DNA of 12,644 bases from Sphingomonas jaspsi DSM 18422. GTDB taxonomy: Bacteria > Pseudomonadota > Alphaproteobacteria > Sphingomonadales > Sphingomonadaceae. Positions 7,366 through 12,644 of the stretch are shown here, piece by piece. The notes beneath the pieces were generated by a model. That model saw only the letters and a program-made list of their open reading frames with translations, was not told the DNA's origin and searched no databases. Numbering within the stretch: position 1 is the first letter of the stretch; every line of letters starts with the position of its first letter. The position numbers were made by a program, and so were the translations under genes. Location: assembly GCF_000585415.1 (NCBI RefSeq), contig NZ_KK073876.1, positions 1 to 12,644 of the forward strand, given 5' to 3'.

Positions 7366-8034
7366 CTAGCCGCCGGTCACGAAGGCGTCGGGGATGACGT
7401 AGCGCTCCGGGCCGATGGTCACAGTGGTAACGTCGGCCTTGCGTTCGCCCTTGACCTCGAAACGGGCCGACCCGTCGGCCTCATTGGTATCGGCGCCAAG
7501 CAGCTTGCCGTCCTTGAAGAAGATCGCCCGGCTGCCCCCCTTCGGCCAGTTCACTTCCACCGTGGTTACGCCGTCTTCTCGGTTACGCTTGACCCCTGCC
7601 GGGCAGCGCCCTTCGGCGGCTCTCCGATAGCCTGCGCATTCAATCTCCGCCGTTGCATTAAAGTCGGTCCCGGGCACCAGCGCGTCTTCGGACGCCGCTA
7701 GTGGCGCGCTTTTGCGGGGTACGGAGACGAGGATCGTTTCCCCAATTGTCGCAACCACCTTCCCACTGAGCGCCCCAGCGTCCTTTGCGCTCGGGCATCC
7801 GACGAGGTCGGCACTGTCGTCGAGGAAGTCTACCGTCGCTGCGCTTTCGCCGACCCTCCGACATGGGTCGCCTTTGCTGGGATAGCCGTCGCCGAATAGC
7901 GGGAGACCAGCCGGCGTTGCGCTATTATCGCTGTTGAGCGCAGAATTCCCAGTTGTCTCGGGAGAGCCGCTGCACGCTATTATCGCCAGTAACGGGCCAG
8001 CGGCGAGCACGGACTTGAGATGCGAGATCATCAT
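7366..8034 (-). CDS. Predicted lipoprotein of unknown function
   Basis: It encodes 222 residues from ATG 8034 (a second ATG follows directly at 8031). GAGG lies 5 nt upstream of the first and 8 nt upstream of the second, so either can serve. The N-terminus MISHLKSVLAAGPLLAIIAC is a lipoprotein signal with lipobox I-I-A-C, so C21 should be lipidated; S follows, not D, which favours outer-membrane sorting. A low-complexity linker rich in S, N and T follows, then a conserved-looking C-R-R-V-G-E...D-D-S-A-D-L-V-G-C-P segment, and a C-terminal beta-rich part with C-A-G-Y-R-R...R-C-P and a closing V-I-P-D-A-F-V-T-G-G. The four cysteines of the mature part suggest two disulfides. I recall similar C-terminal patterns in other sphingomonad hypothetical proteins, without a known function. 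It sits 29 nt after the duplicated-domain protein and 13 nt before the membrane protein. Confidence 0.82.
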   Translation of the reverse strand: MMISHLKSVLAAGPLLAIIACSGSPETTGNSALNSDNSATPAGLPLFGDGYPSKGDPCRRVGESAATVDFLDDSADLVGCPSAKDAGALSGKVVATIGETILVSVPRKSAPLAASEDALVPGTDFNATAEIECAGYRRAAEGRCPAGVKRNREDGVTTVEVNWPKGGSRAIFFKDGKLLGADTNEADGSARFEVKGERKADVTTVTIGPERYVIPDAFVTGG

Positions 8035-8063
8035 CGGATCCTCGGAATGGGTTCGACTATCGG

Positions 8064-8861
8064 TTAGCGGCAGCGCGGGTGCGTACCGATATCGGTCACG
8101 CTGTCGGCACGACCATCGACGGTAATCACCTGCACACATTGCCGTGTACCGGCATTCCACCACACCGTGCCGCGGCCGTTGGCGCCCGACTGGAAGCCGT
8201 CGACAGTTCGAAAGCCGTTTGACGTCAACTCGCTATCGACACCTGCCGCGCGTGCCCCGACGAGCGAATTCAGGTCGAGACCCCGGCCATAGCCGCCGCC
8301 ATAAGAGGGCTGATCGTAAGCCGTCTCGCGACCGCGCTGCTCAACCCCGCTCTGATAACCTGATCGGTAGGTGTCATTGTTCCGGCCGTAGGAACTCTCG
8401 CTCTGTCCGTGCAATCCGTCGCGATATCCGCGCTCGTAATCGGCTTCGCGCTGCGTATCCGAATAATGCTGGCCATCATCGTGATGGCCGGACTTGTGGG
8501 CGAGGAGTGCTGCGCCGATCAGCGCGCCAACCGCTACGCCTGCAGCCGCGCCATTAGACGAGCCGTGATGATTCTGTTGATTGCAATCAGCCGCGCTCAC
8601 ATCGTTGATCGAAGCGTAGCGACCGTCGCGCGTCTGAACCATCACACAGTCTTTTCGTGACGGGCTCCACCAGTATGTGTAGCTGGCATTCGCTCCCTTG
8701 TGACCGTCGGTAATGAAAAACCCCCGGCGTTGGAGGTCCCGCTCAGCGCCCGCTGCACGAGCGCCGACAAGGTCCCGCAGGTTTGACGCGCTTTTCGCAG
8801 ACGCGGCAACAGGCACGCCGATAAGGGCGACAGAAACGCAGATGCTGATGAAGCGTGTCAT
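8064..8861 (-). CDS. Secreted protein with two copies of an LVGARAAG domain around a glycine-rich, Y/R-rich centre
   Basis: It encodes 265 residues. A signal peptide (MTRFISICVSVALIGVPVAASA, cleavage about residue 22) precedes repeat A (about 27-93) and repeat B (about 197-264). Both begin L-x-x-L-V-G-A-R-A-A-G, continue with a G-F/F-x-T-D-G or T-V-D-G, a W-W position and a single C-V-x-V, and end in D-G-R...D...C, giving one probable disulfide per copy. Between them lies a glycine/alanine zipper (GAAAGVAVGALIGAALL, 104-120) that could insert in a membrane, then a histidine/tyrosine/arginine-rich stretch with R-G-Y-R-D-G and R-S-G-Y-Q-S-G. The start at 8861 is chosen for the signal peptide; in-frame ATGs at 8876 and 8999 lie in the control region. 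The ribosome site is weak. It is the first gene of the leftward set. The domain looks familiar from sphingomonad hypothetical proteins but I cannot assign a function. Confidence 0.83.
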   Translation of the reverse strand: MTRFISICVSVALIGVPVAASAKSASNLRDLVGARAAGAERDLQRRGFFITDGHKGANASYTYWWSPSRKDCVMVQTRDGRYASINDVSAADCNQQNHHGSSNGAAAGVAVGALIGAALLAHKSGHHDDGQHYSDTQREADYERGYRDGLHGQSESSYGRNNDTYRSGYQSGVEQRGRETAYDQPSYGGGYGRGLDLNSLVGARAAGVDSELTSNGFRTVDGFQSGANGRGTVWWNAGTRQCVQVITVDGRADSVTDIGTHPRCR

Positions 8862-9002
8862 AGTGGCACCATCCATTCTTGAGTCAGACAACCGATCAAA
8901 CTGACACGGTGCTGCCCAAAAGGAATCCAAGCCATCGACAAATTCGGACATCTCTTTGGCAAAGTCGGCCATCGGACGACGCGCAATCAACCCATCCACT
9001 AC

Positions 9003-9023
9003 GAGGATTGCTAATGGATCCTC
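9003..9023. promoter_or_regulatory. Second inverted repeat GAGGAT-N9-ATCCTC over the -35 region
   Basis: Six-base exact arms at 9003-9008 and 9018-9023 surround nine bases and overlap the -35 hexamer of the rightward promoter candidate. It has different sequence from the 9033-9048 repeat, so it may serve a different regulator, for instance the AraC-type protein, or be chance. Confidence 0.3.
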
Positions 9024-9036
9024 ACTGGTTTATTGT
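9008..9036 (+). promoter_or_regulatory. Candidate sigma-70 promoter of the rightward operon
   Basis: TTGCTA (9008-9013, 4 of 6 to the -35 consensus) is followed after 17 nt by TATTGT (9031-9036, 4 of 6 to the -10 consensus). Transcription would begin near 9043, giving a leader of about 27 nt before the TetR-type start at 9070. Both hexamers are overlapped by inverted repeats, which supports a regulated promoter. The call is from sequence only. Confidence 0.45.
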
Positions 9037-9048
9037 CACCTCTGACAA
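9033..9048. promoter_or_regulatory. Candidate operator: perfect inverted repeat TTGTCA-N4-TGACAA
   Basis: Arms TTGTCA (9033-9038) and TGACAA (9043-9048) are exact reverse complements around CCTC. The site covers the -10 hexamer and likely start point of the rightward promoter, the classic place for an autorepressor of the TetR family, whose gene begins 22 nt downstream. Binding by that regulator is inference. A symmetrical site could also block a leftward promoter. Confidence 0.5.
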
Positions 9049-9069
9049 CTTTGCGATGAGCTCTCATGA

Positions 9070-9648
9070 ATGGGGCGACCGAGCAAAAAGGAAGATCGTC
9101 GTGCAGAGATTCTGGCTGCCTTCGAGTCCTGTGTCTTTGCAAAAGGGTTCCAGCAGACGAGCCTAGCCGATGTTGCGGCTGCGGCCGGACAGCCGCGTTC
9201 ACTCGTCCGCCATTTTATCGGCAACCGCGACCAAATGGTTGTCGCGCTGATCGACCGGTTACTAGAGCGAGCGCTGCAGCAGATCGAGGGACTGCCCAAG
9301 GAGGGCTCAATCGACCAGGTGATGACGCTCCTTATGGAGCGGGTGTTCGACGATCCCACTACCAACGTTATCATCATGGAGCTTTGGCACGTCGCTCTGC
9401 GAGACGATTCCGTCCGCAAACGGCTCGCCGACGTTTACGGCGGCTTCATTCTCCGCGTGACAGCCATGCTGACGGCCGCGCATCCCGATCAAGAGACCCA
9501 CGAGCGGGTCTTCTCGGCGACAGCTTTGGCATTCGGCGCCGCCTTTTTTCGCTACCTTGGCCTGCTTCCGCCGTCACAGCAGCATCTGGCGGCCAATGTT
9601 CGAGCACTCCTCGTCGGCAAGCCTCTCCCTGTGGGACCGGTGAATTGA
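9070..9648 (+). CDS. TetR-family transcriptional regulator
   Basis: A 192-residue protein of typical TetR length. The N-terminal part is basic (GRPSKKEDRR), then comes the TetR DNA-binding domain with E-I-L-A-A-F-E and the helix-turn-helix at about residues 30-49: T-S-L-A-D-V-A-A-A-A-G-Q-P-R-S-L-V-R-H-F, followed by G-N-R-D-Q-M in place of the common K-x-x-L. The remaining two thirds is an all-helical ligand-binding and dimer domain with no recognisable ligand signature. TetR proteins bind palindromic operators as dimers and are released by a small ligand. The inverted repeat at 9033-9048 upstream of its own start is the obvious candidate site. The ribosome site is weak. It is followed after only 4 nt by an AraC-type gene, so two regulators head the secretion operon. 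Confidence 0.92.
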   Translation: MGRPSKKEDRRAEILAAFESCVFAKGFQQTSLADVAAAAGQPRSLVRHFIGNRDQMVVALIDRLLERALQQIEGLPKEGSIDQVMTLLMERVFDDPTTNVIIMELWHVALRDDSVRKRLADVYGGFILRVTAMLTAAHPDQETHERVFSATALAFGAAFFRYLGLLPPSQQHLAANVRALLVGKPLPVGPVN

Positions 9649-9652
9649 GCAG

Positions 9653-10750
9653 ATGACCGAGCACGCCGCACTTCACCCTCCTAGCAGCAGTGCGGCCGAA
9701 CATTTCAAGGCCGATGCTCTGGCCGCTATCGCAGAATTGGGAGACCTGGCCGGAAAAGAGGTGCCTGCCGCAGCTACGATGCACTTCGGGGCTTGGCTCG
9801 ACTGGCCGACGTGGTTGCGCGACGGGACGTCACTTTCTGGCTCGGGTCCGCTTCCACCTAGACTGACGGCCGCCGACGATCTGCTGATCATTGCAAACGT
9901 GCTTGACCGTGAGGGACCGGAACGCATTCTTCGGCAGTCGTTGCAAGATGTTCGCTATCCAGTCGGCCCGCTAACAGCCTTGGCGCTCGCAAACGCTCCA
10001 ACCTTGGCGGATGCGCTAGAGGCATTCGCAAGGCTTGTCGGCGTGCAGCGGGACTATTTTGCTGCCGAGCTTCTCCATAACGATGAGACGACAATTCTCC
10101 ATCTTCGTCCACGGCTACCGCCAAGCGACTTGTCCGACTTCGTGGCGATGTTCATCCTGACGCTGGCCTATCGGCTAGTCGCGTCCTACTCCTTCTCGCT
10201 GGAAAGGCCGGTGAGCCTGCGCTGCACCCTGCCTCGATCGAAATGCTCAAGCGATATTTGGGACGATTTCGCGTGCCGCGTGGTCCCGGGCGATCTCGTC
10301 AATTCAATCGAAATCTCGCCCGAGTTGTCGAAACTCGTCAACTCACTCGCGGACAGCAGGCTGTGGGAGATGTCTCTAGCGCACATCTCCCACAAGGAAC
10401 GCCAGCGCGAGCATGCTTCGCCGGTCGTCGCGATTCGATCCCGAGTCGCCGAAGCACTCACGGCTGAAAATCGCGCTCCGCGCTTGAAAGAATTTGGGGG
10501 CACCGAAATATCTGAGCGGACCATCGCTCGCCAACTTGCCGCGCACGGCACCAGCTTCCACACCATCGTCGACGAGGAGCGCCGACTACGCGCATCTATT
10601 CTGATCAACGATCCGTCGTTGTCTCTGGCGCAGGTCGCCGAGCGGCTTGGCTTTGCGGACTTGTCGAGCTTCGGCCGAAGCTTCCGTAATTGGTTCGGAA
10701 TGTCGCCCGGTAAATTTCGTTCTCGCGATATAGACGCGCCTCCATGTTAA
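9653..10750 (+). CDS. AraC-family transcriptional regulator with N-terminal ligand-binding domain
   Basis: A 365-residue protein. Residues about 70-240 correspond to the AraC-type 'arabinose-binding N-terminal' domain found in OruR/ArgR-like and related regulators (segments Y-P-V-G-P-L, T-L-A-D-A-L-E-A-F-A-R-L, F-A-C-R-V). The C-terminal AraC double helix-turn-helix spans about 285-357: I-S-E-R-T-I-A-R-Q-L-A-A-H-G-T-S-F-H in the first, S-L-A-Q-V-A-E-R-L-G-F-A-D-L-S-S-F in the second, closing with the family's F-G-M-S-P-G-K-F-R. Such proteins usually activate adjacent genes. The start at 9653 follows the TetR gene by 4 nt and has only a weak ribosome site (GAGC), implying coupling. The stop overlaps the transporter start by 7 nt, so regulator and transporter are one transcription unit. 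Confidence 0.93.
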   Translation: MTEHAALHPPSSSAAEHFKADALAAIAELGDLAGKEVPAAATMHFGAWLDWPTWLRDGTSLSGSGPLPPRLTAADDLLIIANVLDREGPERILRQSLQDVRYPVGPLTALALANAPTLADALEAFARLVGVQRDYFAAELLHNDETTILHLRPRLPPSDLSDFVAMFILTLAYRLVASYSFSLERPVSLRCTLPRSKCSSDIWDDFACRVVPGDLVNSIEISPELSKLVNSLADSRLWEMSLAHISHKERQREHASPVVAIRSRVAEALTAENRAPRLKEFGGTEISERTIARQLAAHGTSFHTIVDEERRLRASILINDPSLSLAQVAERLGFADLSSFGRSFRNWFGMSPGKFRSRDIDAPPC

Positions 10751-12270
10751 GTTCGGTCGCCTTCCCGCTGTTGGTTTCGACTGCGCTGCAAATGTCGAAA
10801 CCCACGTTGCCTTCGACACACTCTCAGCCATCAATCAGCCTTGAGGGGGTGACGGTTTTCGACGCCGGCGATCTTACTGCGGCCGCGTATTCTCGGGCCA
10901 GGGAAGCGCGAGATCAAATTGATGCCGACACACTCGCAGCTACCGTCGAGCTTCTTTACCGCGAACGAGGCTTCATTTTTGCTGAGGCTGCCGCTCTACG
11001 GCGTGAAGACGGTTCCCAGGTTGTGGAGGTCGATGAAGGAGCGGTAGCTCGTCTGGTCTTCGATGGCGTTCCATCGCGTGTCCAGCCGAGCCTGACTGCC
11101 ATCCTGGCGCCCGCGCTTTCGTCGGGACCTGTCCAACGGCCGCCATTCGAACGCGCCCTTGCCCTTGTTTCGGATTTGGCGGGTATTCAAGTTCAGGCTG
11201 AATTGCGTCCGAACGGGCCCAATAACGATTTAATCATCAGCGGAACCGTTCGACGCCAGGCAGGCGTGGCTGGGGTGGAGTTTATTCCTGCTCGACCCGG
11301 AACGGCCGTACGCGGGTTTGTGTCGCAGGAGCTCTATGGGACCGCCATCACCGGCGACTTGCTGCGCCTGACAGGCGTCATCTCCCGCGAACCGTCGGAC
11401 AGCCCCTCGGCAGCCCTATTCGGCACCTATCGTGTTCCGCTGGCGGCAAACGGGACTTATGCCGAGGTCTATGCGGGCAACGTAATCGGCCGTCGCACAT
11501 TCGACCGAACGCAGGCACCTCTCCGGCTTCGCGGCGAGACCGCCGGCGGATTGCTCGGCATTGTGGTTAGACGCGATCTTCAAAACTTCCTCTACCTTAT
11601 CGCGGAAGCAGAATACCAGCGTGCGCGGTCACGCGTTGCAGGTACGCAGACCGAAAGCAACGCGATGTCCGGACGGATCCACGTGACCGGAGGCCATGAC
11701 TTTCCGCGCGGCGGGATCATGCGTTGGGCGCTCACCACCTCGGTTGGCGTTCGCCTGAATGATAAGGTGCAGGCCTTTACCGATGGGCCTAGGCGCTTTG
11801 CTCATCTGCGAGGGGACTTTGGAATTGTCCGAGTGATCTCTCGCGACAGCAACATTACCATTCGTTTCGACGCGCGGGCGCAACTCAGCGGCACAACCCT
11901 ACCCGAAGTTGAACGGTTCGCTCTTGGCCACGCACCATTTTTGCGAGGTTATGCGCCAGCAGAGGTGGAGGGCGATTCAGGTGTGTCCGGAACACTCGAG
12001 ATTAGCCGGAGCTTCGAGCGCCAAAGCGCCAAGAGCATCACTTCGCTGGCGCCATTCGCCTTTTTCTCGGCCGGAGCCGCTTGGCTCGATCAACCGCGAC
12101 CGACGCTTGGCGAGCGTCGGGCCCGGCGAATAGCGTCTATCGGAGCGGGCACCGACCTTCGATGGGGTCCATGGCAGTTGTCGGGCTGGGGCGCGATCCC
12201 ACTTGCGGCCGGACCGCGCACAAAGGCGGGCAACGTTGCCGCCTACCTTGCATTGACGAGAGGTTGGTAA
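10744..12270 (+). CDS. Outer-membrane TpsB transporter (FhaC/ShlB/HecB-like, Omp85 superfamily)
   Basis: It encodes 508 residues, in the range of two-partner-secretion translocators. After a short signal (MLSSVAFPLLVSTALQ) two POTRA-like periplasmic domains are seen at about 28-98 (with V-E-L-L-Y-R-E-R-G-F-I-F, the usual strand-helix pattern) and 99-170 (V-A-R-L-V-F-D-G...D-L-I-I-S). The rest (about 175-508) alternates hydrophobic and polar residues as a beta barrel, with the signature R-G-Y at 401-403 in F-A-L-G-H-A-P-F-L-R-G-Y and the following E-G-D-S-G-V-S-G-T-L-E-I, matching the FhaC-type V-R-G-F...G-D-x-G motif. It ends in an aromatic residue (W508), as outer-membrane proteins do. TpsB proteins move one partner exoprotein, generally encoded next door, across the outer membrane. 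Starts in a 7 nt overlap with the AraC gene, with no clear ribosome site; its TAA overlaps the next ATG by 1 nt. The N-terminal linker before the first POTRA is short compared with FhaC. Confidence 0.88.
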   Translation: MLSSVAFPLLVSTALQMSKPTLPSTHSQPSISLEGVTVFDAGDLTAAAYSRAREARDQIDADTLAATVELLYRERGFIFAEAAALRREDGSQVVEVDEGAVARLVFDGVPSRVQPSLTAILAPALSSGPVQRPPFERALALVSDLAGIQVQAELRPNGPNNDLIISGTVRRQAGVAGVEFIPARPGTAVRGFVSQELYGTAITGDLLRLTGVISREPSDSPSAALFGTYRVPLAANGTYAEVYAGNVIGRRTFDRTQAPLRLRGETAGGLLGIVVRRDLQNFLYLIAEAEYQRARSRVAGTQTESNAMSGRIHVTGGHDFPRGGIMRWALTTSVGVRLNDKVQAFTDGPRRFAHLRGDFGIVRVISRDSNITIRFDARAQLSGTTLPEVERFALGHAPFLRGYAPAEVEGDSGVSGTLEISRSFERQSAKSITSLAPFAFFSAGAAWLDQPRPTLGERRARRIASIGAGTDLRWGPWQLSGWGAIPLAAGPRTKAGNVAAYLALTRGW

Positions 12271-12644
12271 TGCACGTCATGAGCTTGCGGATAGCCCTCA
12301 TGATCGGGGTCGCGAGCATTGCGTCCCCTTGTTTGACACAAGGTCTTCACGCTGGATGGTGCAGGGGCGTCGGGAATAAGCACCAGAGCGCGGCCTGCGC
12401 TGGCGGCCTGCCGGTCGTCGATCAGGTCGGGGGAGAACGGCCACAGGTCAACACAAACGATCTTCCTCTCGGTGGACCAACGAATCCCAACTGGGGCCTC
12501 GTCTCCCAGCCGCCCGTCGTTCAGCCGCCGATCCCCAACCAGGGCCCGATGGCGATCCCGCAACCGCAGCAGCCCCCGGTACTGACGCCGGTTCTCCAGC
12601 CGCCCGTCGTTCAGCCGCCGCTGCCCAACCAGGGCCCGGTGGCG
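12270..12644 (+). CDS. Start of a secreted proline/glutamine-rich repeat protein, probable TpsB partner, truncated by the window end
   Basis: An open frame from ATG 12270 runs to the window edge (125 codons) without a stop. The ATG overlaps the transporter's TAA (TAATG) and has an AGAGG ribosome site 6 nt upstream, so it is a real downstream gene of that operon. Residues 1-28 form a signal peptide (basic R7, then I-A-L-M-I-G-V-A-S-I-A-S), with cleavage likely after L-H-A. A cysteine-containing segment follows (W-C-R-G-V-G-N-K-H, then A-A-C-A-G-G), then from about residue 80 a Q-P-P-V-V-Q-P-P-type proline-rich region with a 30-residue repeat. By position it should be the exported partner, but the TPS/haemagglutinin-activity domain expected right after the signal peptide is not recognisable in the part visible. 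It may begin later, or this could be a different kind of surface protein. Confidence 0.75.
   Translation, partial: MHVMSLRIALMIGVASIASPCLTQGLHAGWCRGVGNKHQSAACAGGLPVVDQVGGERPQVNTNDLPLGGPTNPNWGLVSQPPVVQPPIPNQGPMAIPQPQQPPVLTPVLQPPVVQPPLPNQGPVA
12507..12644 (+). repeat. 90-bp tandem repeat encoding a 30-residue proline-rich unit
   Basis: Bases 12507-12554 and 12597-12644 match at 45 of 48 positions, offset by exactly 90 bp and in frame. Each unit begins with codons for Q-P-P-V-V-Q-P-P and continues P-N-Q-G-P. The second copy is cut by the window end, so the copy number is unknown. Confidence 0.85.

Larger units (their letters stand above)
8862..9069. promoter_or_regulatory. Divergent control region between the leftward envelope genes and the rightward secretion operon
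   Basis: This is a 208-nt gene-free stretch between two divergent starts. It should hold promoters for both arms. The rightward promoter and two inverted repeats are listed separately. For the leftward arm only a weak candidate is seen: GTGACA on the minus strand (9041-9036) with a poor -10 17 nt on, which would overlap the same inverted repeat. A further loose inverted repeat GTCAG...CTGAC (8883-8887/8901-8905) lies near the leftward start. Confidence 0.7.

Noticed and set aside
8862..8999. N-terminal extension of the duplicated-domain protein to 8999
   Set aside because: It would put 46 residues before a clean signal peptide and occupy the divergent control region.
9066..9656. Overlapping plus-strand frame from ATG 9066 within the TetR gene
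   Set aside because: It is arginine-rich shadow sequence; the frame from 9070 gives a complete TetR domain.

Overview
The window most likely comes from the chromosome of a GC-rich alphaproteobacterium, probably of the Sphingomonas/Novosphingobium/Erythrobacter group. This rests on base composition, gene style (many small secreted envelope proteins, an M13 peptidase, CPBP proteases) and tight 4-7 nt gene overlaps. It is inference from familiarity, not from a search. There are no rRNA, tRNA, CRISPR, phage or intact IS features. Layout: bases 1-615 hold a possible clipped C-terminus of a membrane protein, repeat-like intergenic DNA, one small two-helix membrane protein gene on the minus strand, and a gene-free stretch with a run of nine G. 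From 8861 down to 616 lies a leftward set of eight genes on the minus strand. In order of transcription these are: a secreted protein with a duplicated domain, a lipoprotein, a five-helix membrane protein, a CPBP membrane protease, an M13 metallopeptidase, an L,D-transpeptidase, a small periplasmic LprI-like (possibly LprI plus MliC-like) protein, aquaporin Z, and a second CPBP protease. The middle five are joined by three ATGA (4 nt) overlaps and one 7 nt overlap, so they are almost certainly co-transcribed and translationally coupled. The outer joins have gaps of 13-38 nt and probably belong to the same unit, though aqpZ and the last CPBP gene could have their own promoter. 

The 208-nt divergent intergenic region (8862-9069) carries a reasonable rightward promoter. 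Its -10 is overlapped by a perfect inverted repeat TTGTCA-N4-TGACAA, and a second inverted repeat GAGGAT-N9-ATCCTC overlaps its -35. This looks like the control point of the locus, the natural ligand being the TetR-type regulator encoded just downstream. 

From 9070 to the right edge runs a rightward operon: TetR-family regulator, AraC-family regulator (4 nt gap), an outer-membrane TpsB/FhaC/ShlB-like two-partner-secretion transporter (7 nt overlap), and the beginning of a secreted proline/glutamine-rich protein with a 90-bp tandem repeat (1 nt overlap), which runs off the window. The last gene is in the place where a TpsB partner (TpsA exoprotein) is expected, but its first 125 residues are not a recognisable TPS domain. 

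Taken together the window reads as a regulated envelope/surface locus. One arm exports a surface protein under two stacked regulators; the other encodes periplasmic and membrane proteases, a peptidoglycan cross-linking or protein-anchoring enzyme and a putative lysozyme inhibitor. That the two arms form one system is a hypothesis based on their shared divergent control region.
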